A stretch of DNA of 64,000 bases from Bolinopsis microptera (taxonomy: Eukaryota > Ctenophora > Tentaculata > Lobata > Bolinopsidae). The notes under the pieces were generated by a model, which did not search any database, was not told where the DNA came from, and saw nothing but the letters and a program-made list of their open reading frames with translations. The first letter of the stretch is position 1. Each line of letters starts with the position of its first letter. The stretch is from NCBI RefSeq assembly GCF_026151205.1, contig NC_087083.1, positions 13,018,944 to 13,082,943 on the forward strand, given 5' to 3'. A program made the translations under genes and the position numbers. This document shows, piece by piece, positions 22,252-32,574 of the stretch.

Positions 22252-22880
22252 CCCCCCCCCCCCCCCCCCCACAAAGTGGCCTCCAGGTCACGTGACAGCA
22301 CGTCACAAAGGTCACGTGACAGATCACATGTCATGTAACCACGTGACAAGCTCGTTAATTAAATGTCAAGGTCACGTGACAAGGTAATTGACCAATGAGG
22401 AGCCAGAACATCCTGATGAATCAATCATTAATCCCGACTAAAGGATCTAAAGTCTGATTAAACGGTTTGTCAAGCAGTTCTGTCACTTGATTACCCGTCA
22501 CGTGTTTAACTTTAGCATCATGTGACACCGTCACGTGTTTAACTTTAGCATCATGTGACATGAATTTTATTTGAACCTCGAGGTCACGTGACTGAATAAT
22601 TGATGAATGGGATGAATGTCCATTTGAAACTGTAGGTCACGTTACAAATTAATCAATGACGTTTTGCCGTCAAGTTTATCCATTCAGGGTCACATGACAG
22701 AAACACGTGCAGCATGAACCATGTTTAACCAACGAGAAGCGTACATCTGCACCGTCCTCTCGATCCTGAACCAATTATACATTCGCGATCATACCCCCCC
22801 CCCCCCCCCCCCCTGCACAAAGTGGCCCCCAGGTCACGTGACATTCACGAGTAGGATAATCACGTGACCATAAAAAATAA
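22252..22880. promoter_or_regulatory. E-box (CACGTG) cluster between two poly-C tracts
   Basis: About ten CACGTG cores lie in 600 bp, five of them as the full palindrome GTCACGTGAC (22287, 22311, 22371, 22583, 22833). Each poly-C tract (22252-22270, 22794-22813) is followed by the same sequence, CACAAAGTGGCC then CCAGGTCACGTGAC, so the region may be a decayed tandem repeat. GTCACGTGAC is the palindromic site of bHLH-zip factors (USF, MITF/TFE class). A regulatory role is inference. Confidence 0.45.
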
Positions 22881-22941
22881 GGTGACGTTTTATCTTCATT
22901 ATCCGTAACGTGTTACAGTTTAGCATCATGTGACATGACTG

Positions 22942-23796
22942 TTATTTGAACCTCGTATGATATTTATAATGATTCGATTCGTAATTTATTACTGTACAAC
23001 TAAAACACGCTAATTTAAAAAGCGAAATAAATAAATAATAATCAATATTAGTTAACATGTAGAAGTTCAATACACCCCCCTCCATCCAGCCAGAAATGAC
23101 TTTTGAAAGGCCCTCCTCGAAAAGTATTACCTCATCATAGAGAGAGGACCTTTCAAAAATCATTTCTGAATGGATGGTTTCGGCATTAAATTCAGCTCTA
23201 AAGCATATAGCTTTGCTATATTTGTGTTTTTTATTGGTTATTGAAATGATCTTCACTTTCTCACAGAAAAAGTCGGGGATCTCTTCATCCGTGATGGCTG
23301 GGCATTCTGAACATGATGTCTGTGCATCATTCAGCGGTAGTGTAGTCCGGCATCTCGGACATAGATATGTCGCATGCTCTTTTATGGATTTGATGTTCTT
23401 GAAATTTCCATTCATGACATAAGTTGCCTCCACCTGAGAAAATATCGAATTTGAGTAACGTATCCAACATTATAAAAACAGGGAAACAGAGATTTTAAGA
23501 AAAAATAAAGGAACGTTTTACAATAGTTCTAAACTTAATTAACAAACTGCTAAAGTAACAGATCTAAATTGGAGATGATATAGAGAATGAGCATGTCATC
23601 TATCACAATTTTTAAAAAATCATCAAATAGTACTTACATCTTTATCTAACAATCGCCTTGCCATCCTCTTGATATCTTTCGCCCATATATTGAATGTATG
23701 GGTTTTTAACTCAAACGGCACTCGAATGGCAATCTTGATTCTTAAATATGAATCGACCGGTTTGAGCTTAACAAGACATCCATAAAGGGTAGACAT
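22942..23796 (-). CDS. OB-fold/zinc-ribbon protein, two exons, intact
   Basis: Exon 1 is 23796-23638 (ATG to donor gtaagt, 53 codons, phase 0) and exon 2 is 23433-22942 (acceptor ttctcag, stop at 22942), giving 216 codons with no stop or frameshift. Exon 1 has LRIKIAIRVPFELKTHTFNI followed by WAKDIKRMARRLLDKD; exon 2 opens VEATYVMNGNFKNIKSIKEH, then a zinc ribbon YLCPRCRTTL...CSECP (C-x2-C-x13-C-x2-C), then acidic DEEIPDFF and alternating strands (KVKIISIT, ICFRAEFNAETIHSEMIF). Strands interrupted by a Cys4 ribbon resemble RPA-type OB folds, so a single-strand nucleic-acid-binding role is likely but not proven. A TATAAATA lies 77 bp upstream. It abuts a broken PolB copy whose last codons overlap the promoter. 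Stray exons and copies occur at 5.4, 9.0, 12.7, 17.6 and 27.5-28.7 kb. The last 40 residues overlap an inverted repeat and AT-rich DNA, so the true C-terminus is uncertain. Confidence 0.6.
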
Positions 23797-23872
23797 GATC
23801 AATGAGTGTTTTAGTATGGAGTGTTGTTGAGAGATGGTAAACTGAACTAATTAATTCACAAACAAGTTGTTG

Positions 23873-23880
23873 TATTTATA
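23873..23880 (-). promoter_or_regulatory. TATA box of the OB-fold gene
   Basis: TATAAATA on the minus strand, 77 bp upstream of the ATG. The same octamer sits 66-81 bp before three other starts in this region. Confidence 0.6.
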
Positions 23881-23881
23881 C

Positions 23882-26617
23882 CCATATCCACAGATGTGCA
23901 TGCAGGAGATCGTGCAGATCTTCGTATTCTTCATTTAGCTGATAGCATAGCCATGAATACATATGCTACATCCCCCGTCCCATTATTTCGATATACAACC
24001 TCAGGCTTTTTATAACTCTCGAAAGCAGTGACAACTTAGTAGCTGAAACCACAGGGTATATGTTCTTTAACACGTGTAATATTCTGAAAATAAAATGAAA
24101 AGGGTTGTGAATGAAATTAAACAAATGCGAGTGATTATAACCAGTTAGCAGATTGATTGATATGTTTCAAACCTGCGGATTTGAATCCCCCTCTTCCAAT
24201 GGTGAGATTTAGGATTCGAAATCTGAAATGATGTGGAAATAAGCTGTTGTTACTAATTATTTGACTGAGAAATGTAGCATAGTATTCTTTGAGAGGGCGG
24301 ATGGTGTAATAGTTGATTAATTAATTAATAAAGCAGTATATAATTAACATTATAAACAATTATTACCTGCTATATACAATGTATGCTGGTGACTGAACCA
24401 TCTTCCCAAACGATTTAAAGAAGAGTTTGTCATCGGATGGGAACTTTATTCCCTGAGCTTTAAAGCGTATACAATTTTCTTCTTGTTTCGAGAGATTTTC
24501 TGCCTTGATGAACCCATGAAAACATCTGAAAAATGTGGAAAGTGTGTAAGTATTCATAGTGTAAAAAACATTTGTGGTTAAAATTCGAATTATTAGTAAA
24601 TATTTGATTAATACCTGATGCGGTGATAGTGTGTTTTCCTGGTTCTTGGTCTCTTGAGCAGTGCATTCAGGGATTTAATGTAGACAAAGTGTGAAGTGCT
24701 GCCATTTGTCAGTATCAATATATTAACAGTGAGCTTGTTAGGATCTTCAATTTTTGAGATTCTAACAGGATAAAAGGGTTCTGTTGCCGCTTTTTTATCG
24801 TCATCATACCCAACTACATTTATCCTTACACTAAAAATTAACATTTTAGTTAGTTTATAACATCTGGTGAGAAGATTGAAGTATTAAAATGTTGCCAACT
24901 TTGTAATAAGTGTTATGTAGGAAGAACGGTGCAGCCCCTAAGGGCACGAGTAAACGAACATCGCGCCCATTACTACAAACTCATTTCGGACAATACGTTT
25001 GTCCCTGAAGAAAACGACGACGGATTAAGCTTGGGTAAACACCTTGTAGAAGTTCATAACATGAAACAACGTGACAATTTCAACCAGGCTTATAAAGTGT
25101 CAATTCTCAGTAATAGTAGCCCAAGAACTCTAGAAGTGGATGAACACCGTTATATTCAGAAACTAAGAACTATACGTCCATTGGGGCTCAATGCCATGGA
25201 CCCGTTTGGGATTCCATTATTGGATTTATCTTAAAGGTTTTCCATTGCATTGGGGCACAAGAGTTATGTCTTTAAAAATATTCATATCGTTTTTAGTTGT
25301 GTCATTTCATTTCCAATGTTACACTTTGTAGGAACTGATATTAACCGAGTTTCTGATTCAGGATGTTACTGAAGATAGTAATGAAAATGTTTTAACACCT
25401 CAGTACTGTGTTTTACTACAGCTCAACCTGCTCAGTCTGACTATTTGGGAATTTAAACTCTGAGTATTAAAATGTTATTAATACACTCACTAAGAACCTA
25501 CTTGTTGAGTCGTTCAAATCTATCAATTTGTGATAAGGTGATTGGCCAAGTGATACCATCCTCATGAACAATCTCCTCTTCATATTGCCGATACCAAGCC
25601 AGTTCACTCGCATTGCAATCTCCTCGTGTATATGGATTTTTTGCTGCTATTGTACACCATAGCAAACAGCTGGGATATGATGATTTAAAAATTAAAACAA
25701 AATAAGAATTGGGAGAATAAAATAACTATCGTTTGATTTGTATTAAACCATACTACACATTGAATTAGGATTCCTTTAAATATCAAATCGATTTATTGTA
25801 AACTTGTTTACTCTGTAATAAATGGCATAAAATTGAATTTTTGTTTAACTGAATTTTTGTTAAACTGAATAGAGCAGAAAAATTAAGAAACACTAACCGA
25901 TCATTTTTATTTTTGAATAGTTTGTAAATGACTTGAATGCTCAGATAAAATTTTGCGCTTCTATAGAACTCTTGTTGTAATCTGAAACGATGTAGTTTGG
26001 TTGGGTGATGTATGACGATAACTTAATTAGAAGTTGAACTCATACTACAGCCATATATATCAAAAACATGTTAACTCACTGCAAAATATCTGAAAATCTT
26101 GGCAGCTCTTCCTCTAAAACCTCAGTTACCGCAGGAGATGAAGAATTGGAGGGTATTTTTATTATCTTGAATAATCCACCTACAGCAGAGAGTGTTTCCT
26201 CAGGATCTTGGGGTGCAACTCGTCTTCTCTTGTTTTGATAGGATGGGGTTTGAGAGAAAATGTGGGCATTACGAGCTCTTCCTGTTGTAAAATTCTCACC
26301 ACAATCCTCGCAGGGATACCTGTGGAAAATAAGATTATTGTCACATGATTATGAATGATAAAAAGAACGATTTAAAATAAATTAATTAATTAAAGAAAAA
26401 AATTTAAATATGATTGTAAATATAATAAAGAAAGGCTAACAAACCATTTTCGCTGACATTGCAAAGGATGATGAGTTAATTCATCACTTTCTAACTCTAT
26501 TTCCTTGCAGCAAATGGGGCAAAACCGACCAAAACCTTTGCATGCCGTAAGATGATTCTTGTAATTTCGATAATCCAAGGATTTGTCACATCTTACACAA
26601 ATGATTGAACGAACCAT
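23882..26617 (-). pseudogene. Family-B DNA polymerase (DNA_pol_B_2 type), N-terminal half, best copy
   Basis: Five exons connect in one frame with phase-2 introns: 26617-26445, 26319-26080, 25669-25502, 24830-24615 and 24525-24367. In order they hold: two Cys/His modules (CVRCDKSL...HLTACKG; FCPICCKEIELE...HHPLQC), a C2H2 finger (YPCEDCGENFTTGR), GGLFKIIKIPSN, then CLLWCTIAAKNPY and RFERLN, INVVGYDDD...FYPVRISK, and CFHGFIKAENL...IKFPSDDKLFFKS. The CxxW, NVxGY, F-x-V-x-I and C-x-x-GF elements are those that precede the exonuclease domain in mobile-element and viral protein-primed PolB genes. After this the copy is broken: the exonuclease-I exon (about 24230-24180, D-F-E-S) is out of phase and has a stop, and the HPCGF exon (24083-23882) has a TAG and an insertion. 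The palm domain (YxDTD) is absent. A Penelope element lies in intron 3. Confidence 0.7.
24880..25476 (+). mobile_element. 5'-truncated Penelope-like element (GIY-YIG end) with 14-bp target duplication
   Basis: The plus strand reads CCQLCNKCYVGRTVQPLRAR then VNEHRAHYY, and later LEVDEHRYIQKLRTIRPLGL and DPFGIPLLDLS, stop at 25234. The C-x2-C...YVG.T...R...HR pattern and the closing EHR.IQ.LRT.RP.GLN are typical of the GIY-YIG endonuclease of Penelope-like retroelements. The RT is absent. AGTATTAAAATGTT occurs at 24880-24893 and again at 25463-25476 and is best read as a target-site duplication. The insertion is antisense inside an intron of the PolB copy, so the exon phases on both sides are undisturbed. 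Confidence 0.75.
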
Positions 26618-26682
26618 GTCAAAACAGCACCGTAGCAGAGCAAATGATATAATGAAGACTGGGTATTTTGTTTGGTATTTAC

Positions 26683-26690
26683 TATTTATA
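26683..26690 (-). promoter_or_regulatory. TATA box of the PolB copy
   Basis: TATAAATA on the minus strand, 66 bp upstream of the proposed ATG (26615-26617) and about 25 bp from the (CT)n tract that bounds the gene on its 5' side. Confidence 0.5.
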
Positions 26691-26710
26691 AACTGTATGG
26701 AGAAAAACAA

Positions 26711-26873
<163 letters not shown>

Positions 26874-27054
26874 CCCCTCCCCTTTTTATTTTCCCAGCTC
26901 TATCATATTATACGTCAGAGGATGTGTCGGTACTTGAGATAATCAAGATGGATATGAATGGGTGCTATCAAGTAATTTAATTTAGAAAGCATATGTTGCA
27001 AATTTGATTGCTGCTAAAATGTCATTGATTTACGTCATTGTAGATGTAACTGAG

Positions 27055-27352
27055 ACAATTCAAAATAAAGATAAGAAAATTAAATTTTTATATTCTTCAT
27101 TTCATTGTGCAATATGATGCATGAAAAATAAGCAGGCATTACAACTTTAATTTGTCTGACGCCATATCTGAAATTTCCCCCTAGCAGATAACCAGAAAAC
27201 ATGGTATGAGGTAAAGATAAGAAAATTAAATTATCATGTTCTTCATTTCGTTGTGCAATATGATTCAGAGTGAAAGATATTTAGGTGTTGCTACTTTAAT
27301 TTCCTTGACGTCATATCTGAAATTTCCCAAGCAGATAACAAAAAACATGTCA
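27055..27352. repeat. Tandem duplication of about 150 bp
   Basis: 27055-27205 and 27210-27352 share GATAAGAAAATTAAAT, TTGTGCAATATGAT, CATATCTGAAATTTCCC and AGCAGATAAC in the same order. Confidence 0.75.
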
Positions 27353-27384
27353 CGGTGGGGTGATTATAATGTGATTGATAGGTG

Positions 27385-27641
27385 TATAAATACCAATGTC
27401 TGAGAGAAGAAGTAACTTAGTTTTCATTTTTCTATCAGCAACAGTTTTCATTTTGAACAGCAGTAACAAACCATGTTTTTCGCTATCATTTACGCGATGG
27501 AGCAGGCCGCAGGACATGTCAAACTGATCTTGGAAAAAAATGTAGCACACAAGACGCTGTTCCAGACAATAAGCGTGTGGAGGAAGGAGAAAGCATGTCA
27601 TGATGGGGTGATTGTAATGTGATTAAATAGGTGTATAAATA
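27385..27641 (+). promoter_or_regulatory. Duplicated promoter pair (TATAAATA at 27385 and 27634)
   Basis: Both copies read GGTGTATAAATACCAATGTC and are followed 75-81 bp later by an ATG of an OB-fold-type first exon. The upstream 40 bp (GGGGTGATT...ATGTGATT) are also duplicated, so promoter and first exon were copied as one unit. Confidence 0.6.
27473..27622 (+). pseudogene. OB-fold gene exon 1, upstream duplicate
   Basis: A 49-codon ORF, MFFAIIYAMEQAAGHVKLIL through TISVWRKEKAC, homologous to the first exon at 27716-27868 (shared VKLILE/TKLVLE and TI.VWRKE). Homology ends where the second promoter copy begins, and no donor follows, so it is probably a truncated duplicate. A tiny independent product cannot be excluded. 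Confidence 0.4.
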
Positions 27642-27715
27642 CCAATGTCTGGGAGAGGAAGTCACTTTCAGTAAATTTCGTTCTCAGTGCAAGTGTCATT
27701 CCCACCTCAATAACA

Positions 27716-28704
27716 ATGGAAAATTTTTTCGCAGTTATTTTCGCTTTAGATCTGGCCTCATCACATACGAAACTGGTGCTGGAGGTCAATAAGGCCTTCA
27801 GCACCAGCTATAGGACTATTTGTGTTTGGAGAAAGGAAGTCTTGACCGGATTTGAACTCGGTGACCAGGTTATTATAACATTTTTTTTTTAATTATTTAT
27901 TCAATTCATTCATTCGCAGAGATGAATTGATGTGATATTTTATAACACAATTAAAATTACAGGTGAAGCTGTCTGTGGAGAAAAACGCACGGGGTTTCTT
28001 AAAGTTGGTTGCCATCAAGAAGGAATCATTCGATAGCTGTCTGAAATGTTTCTCGAGTGTATAGCCGTTGGTGAACGTCAGGTAAAGTTTGATATTAATT
28101 ATTCAGAAGCAAATTTATTCAGATAAAATTGTATTGATTGAATGTGTAATGAATTGGTGGCATGTGATAAAAATGACTTTTTTCCCAGGTGGAGGAGTGT
28201 GAGGAATGTGTACAGGGTGGCCCAAAAGTGACTACCCACACGCAACCTCTTAATAACTCACGTAATTCGTCTCCAAATTGCACCCCAAATTGGGAGTGTC
28301 ACGCCACGCCCAATGTAATTGGGCGTGGCTTACGAAACTTTCAGGAAATCTAAGTTTGACCCATATCTATAATCTCTGAAATTTTGGTGCAATTTGGAGA
28401 CGAATTACGTGAGTTATTAAGAGGTTGCGTGTGGGTAGTCACTTTTGGGCCACCCTGTATTTGACGTGTTGGTGCCTGAAGAGGGTAACTCTAGCCCTCG
28501 CCCTGGTGGCTAAGAGCACCACCAAATTTAAATACAGTATTGGCCATGATTTGCTATGGAGCGGGGAGGGAGAGGAATATCGGACAATTATGTTCAAAAA
28601 AAATGTAAACTTGTTTAGAATGGTGCCCCTGCTCAAGGTGGAGCAGGGGTACCAGGTTAGGTGTTGGAGGGGACCTTACATTGAAATTGTTGACATTTTT
28701 TGAT
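27716..28704 (+). pseudogene. OB-fold/zinc-ribbon gene, three exons, disrupted by a MITE
   Basis: Exon 1 27716-27868 (MENFFAVIFALDLASSHTKL, then TICVWRKEVLTGFELGDQ; donor gt), exon 2 27963-28081 (VKLSVEKNARGFLKLVAIKK, ESFDSCLKCF; donor gtaaag) and exon 3 from 28189 (acceptor cccag). The W-R-K-E...GD-x-V...N..GF..L..IKKE.FD.C..C pattern is the same OB strand order and first zinc-ribbon Cx2C as the intact minus-strand gene. Exon 2 has an in-frame TAG near its end; exon 3 holds a 245-bp MITE (28213-28457), after which the frame continues with ALVAKSTTKFKYSIGHDLLW and LLKVEQGYQVRCWRGPYIEI to a stop at 28701-28703. A near-identical exon 3 without the MITE is at 8943-9128. Confidence 0.55.
28213..28457. 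mobile_element. MITE with about 72-bp perfect terminal inverted repeats, TA target
   Basis: Starts CAGGGTGGCCCAAAAGTGAC and ends with its exact reverse complement; the arms match for about 72 bp. TA flanks both ends (28211-28212, 28458-28459). The terminus style and TA duplication fit Tc1/mariner-derived MITEs. The paralog at 9091-9092 has the empty site (a single TA). A partial relative lies at 45000-45112. Confidence 0.9.
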
Positions 28705-30429
28705 TTTTGTTTTTTGTTTTGTAATTTGAGTTTAATTTTGTTTTTTGCATGTAAATTATTCTTTGTATTGTATAATTTTTAAGTGTTCGGTTTTTTATAT
28801 CTTGTATTATTGATTATAAAGTGTAAAATTTGCTCAAAACTCTAAACTGTCTATGATGCAATATTGCAATAAAAACGTCAAAAATCCTCTGAAAGCTTTT
28901 TGTGTCGGCAGATCGATTTTTTCAGACGGATCTGTCTGTACTAAATTTACTTATATAATATATATATTATATTTGTTGGATTTAATAAGACTCGCGAGTC
29001 ACATGTTGTTAGTGTTACGACGGCACATGTTTTTAGAACTGCGTTATCAGGATAACACTGAACATAAGAAATTAAGCGGGTACCTTTTATGCTGCTCACT
29101 GTAACTCTGTAAACAGGAACGGACAAAATGGATTCCAGATTCAGTACGGGAAAATACTGCGCCAAACCTAAAACCAGGCGATGGTCTGTTGTTTTCTTTT
29201 GATCGTACAACAAATATATAATATAATGGATACCACAAGAGTCAACATACAGACTGTGGTGACACTAAATAACGGCGGGAGCCCTCGCACGGTTAACAGT
29301 TTTGCGTTCGGGAAGAAGTTTGCACTCATGGGGCTCATCAACCAGTCAGACACCAACACGGTGTGGTTCCTGTATTGTCGAGCTTAGGGACACAAGTGAA
29401 GCTGCAGGTCGATACAGGGGTAAGAACAGCTAGACTAACTCATCAGGATTATGCGAGAAATGTGGGGTAGTGAAATGCAATTAGTTTTATCAAGTTTTAT
29501 TTTCATTTATTTTTATGAAATCCTAAAAATTTTCTTTATACCTAGTTCTCTTTTCAAATAATTGTACAAAGGTCTAGCTTATAGCTACAATTCAGCCGAA
29601 GTAAATCTAATTATCAATTACACATTTCTACACACATTTTACAAGTTTACAGGAAGCTAAATGATTTGTCACCAAATTACTTGGACCAGCAAATCTAATT
29701 AAGTAATTAGGGGTAGAACCTTATAAATGATCTTCCTTTATCAACCGAATTAAAACGCATTTGAATTTGAACCCTAACAAGAATTTCGCCATGATTAAAC
29801 CACGCACGATAAATTTTCCCTACGATATAATATACTTGTACCATTAATTCTTTTGAGTGAAAAGTGTGACCATATTAACATATAACTTTTGGGGCTTTGT
29901 AATACTATGACGGCATTGCTTTGAATTTGAATTTCTGATGATATTGATTTTCAGTGCTATGTAACGGGTAACCTGGCAGTAACGTTGTAAAGGACTTTGA
30001 GGGGGTCTGTAGTCCCCCCGCATAGTATGTTTGTTTTTCACTGATTTGTAAACTGAAGACGTAAATATAACTATGTTTTTTATAAATGAGTGGGATTCGT
30101 GCATGGTAAAAATTGACGATTTATTTGACCAATGCAGCGCCGCGCATCAACAATAAATTAATCCAGAAAATTGCGGAAAATAACTTTGCGAAGGAGGAAT
30201 TTCACTGTAATTAATGAACACATGGCTAGCGTCGCGCGCAGCATAACAGACGCTTCCTATTATATACACTTAGTTCTAGGGGAGTGGTCTATATTGCGAA
30301 GGAGTTGACTTTTGTCATCATCGCATGGTCCATCGGGCCACCTCATACCTATATCCAAACCCGATTACTTATTCCCTACGATCTTTTTGCCTTCGGCAAG
30401 AGTAGGGAAAAAATTGTCGGAATGATCAT
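28705..30429. other. No clear gene; one small ORF at 29228-29389
   Basis: AT-rich. The plus-strand ORF at 29228-29389 (MDTTRVNIQTVVTLNNGGSP, then FGKKFALMGLINQSDTNTVW) follows an A/T-rich TATA-like stretch and might be a short coding exon, but no homology is recognised. Confidence 0.35.
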
Positions 30430-30432
30430 TTT

Positions 30433-31041
30433 ACTTATAATTCAAAGAATTATTTTTGTAGAATGTATGCTGTACGACCACCCACGTGCAAAACAAACGA
30501 AAATTATGAACTTGAGTAGTAACCATGGTAACGAGGGTTGTTACACGCACGTGCACGTGCAAAGATTGTTAAAACGGCATTTTTTATCGGTTTTGTTGAT
30601 ATTACGTTGTGTTTAGTGCGAGCAACATTTTAATCGGCTGTATCTTCGTTTGTTTAGGATATTTTTTGACGCGATTTAAACTTACTAGAACAAAAAATGC
30701 TATTAGCTTCCTCCCTGTGACCACGGGTTTTCTAGTCTCTACTATAATTCAAAGAATTATTTCTGCTGTACGACCGCCCACGTGCAAATTAGGTGAAAAT
30801 AAGAAGTTACATAGTAATCATGGTAACGAGGGTTGTTACACGCACGTGCACGTGCAAAGATTTGCGAGCGACATTTTGATCGGACATTTTGATGTGGTAA
30901 TTACGTTAAGTGTTACTGTTTAGTGCGAGCAACTTTTTAATCGGCTGTATCTTTGGTTGTGTAGGATATTTTTTGACGCGATTTAAACTTATTAACAAAA
31001 AATACTATTAGCTTCCTCCCTGTAACCACGGGTTTTCTAGT
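30433..31041. repeat. Diverged 300-bp tandem duplication
   Basis: 30433-30737 and 30745-31041 share TATAATTCAAAGAATTATTT, CACGCACGTGCACGTGCAAA, AATCGGCTGTATCTT and TTCCTCCCTG in the same order, with small indels. Confidence 0.8.
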
Positions 31042-31159
31042 AGTTTATAAAACCAAGAATGTGGGTTTTTTTTGTTGCACCTAAACCACTCAGAAGCTGA
31101 GATAACGGACCAGGACAAATTTGCCAAATCCTGTTCGAGTCTTATTATAACCCCCTGTT

Positions 31160-31545
31160 CCAAATACTAACTAAATCCAGAAACGCATTGATGGCTGCTA
31201 CACTAGAATGCTAAGGATGGCACTTAATGTGGATTGGAAGCAACGAAAAACCAACAAAGAAGTCTATGGCAACCTACCGAGAGCAACCATGAAGATCCAA
31301 GAGCGCAGGATGCGACTAGCAGGCCATATCCACCGGCACCCAGAACTAGTCGCAAACCGCTTGTTACTCTGGGAACCAACTCATGGGGTGCGGAGTAGGG
31401 GGAGACCAGCCATGACCTATGTTGATAGCCTACGAGCTGACACGGGTCTCAACGACACTGGAGAAATGGGCGGACTTATGGCGGATAGAGTTTTATAGAG
31501 ACAGCGCATCAATACTCGGACGCTGAAGCCGCCTTAAGTCAGTAA
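31160..31545 (+). mobile_element. 3' end of an APE-type non-LTR retrotransposon
   Basis: The frame reads GCYTRMLRMALNVDWKQRKT, then MKIQERRMRLAGHIHRHPEL and SRGRPAMTYVDSLRADTGL. The DGCYTRMLR...W...T...VYG.LP...I..RR..LAGH..R...L.....LW.P..G...RGRP..TY.D.L..DT pattern is the typical C-terminal segment after the RT of many animal LINEs. RT and endonuclease are missing: a 5'-truncated copy. Confidence 0.7.
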
Positions 31546-32574
31546 GTCAAGTCCAAATACTGTTAATATTGCTTCTGCGGAACAAGTAGAGAGCAGTTGG
31601 AATTTGTGTTACCTGGACCGTGGGCAATTAGATTACCAGTCTGTAGGACTAGGCCTAGGACTATACATCAGTTTGAGTTAAAGGATCACGCGTTGCAAGG
31701 AACGTATGCATTTATAAAACTGGCTACGTTGCAGGGTACGATAGATTAAGAGTAATTTAGTATGGCTCCTGTCTTGCAGGCCATATTGGCATTGCATGTT
31801 TCAAGGAATGCTCTAAATTCTCTCTGTTTATAAATTTGACCAAAACCCATAATCATGGGTAGGGTGGACCGCTGCCAGTGTCTCTCTTTCCCAAACAAAA
31901 GGAAATGATATTAATTTGAATAACCGTCCGCAAATCCAAAATGATACCGAGAATGAAATCGGTCGCTCGCTTTTCCCATTCATTCACGACTTACGAATTG
32001 TAATAAGTTTTAATTAATTATATCAATCACGATGTTGTACCCTGCATTGGATCGTTTTACATTCCTTGGCGCCCTCTGTCCTTTAGTTTGAATGCCAATT
32101 ACCCTGATTTCACCCTCTTGCGGCGGTTTAATGTTTCATGTTTATTTACGGCGCTCCTGGTACTGTGGTTGGAATAGGAGCGGCAGGGAGCCACGTTACG
32201 TTTGCCACGTCTTTTGTTTACATTGAGAGAACTATTCTGTATTCTGTTTCCTGGAGTTGCTCACTTCTTATTTTCATTACTAGAGAAAGGATCTATTTCT
32301 TGTATACCATACCTCACACTACCTAGCAGTATTCTAAAACATGCTGCAAAAATCTCTTTGGGTTGCTTTCGCGTCGATACCTAGTATTTCGGGATAAGTT
32401 ATAGTCCAATTATAAGCTGATGTTACTTGAATCTTTATTGCCGAGTATAGCTGCCCCTATTACAATTGACACCACTTGGGAGTCCAAATTTTGGGACCTT
32501 AAGTTGTTATTCCGTGACCAAGTTATTATTTCTGTATACTGATAATAAGGCCATAAAAGCATTTGACCATGCAG

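Noticed and set aside
23174-23422. Plus-strand ORF opposite the OB-fold exon 2
   Set aside because: Antisense shadow; the minus strand has start, splice sites and the zinc ribbon.
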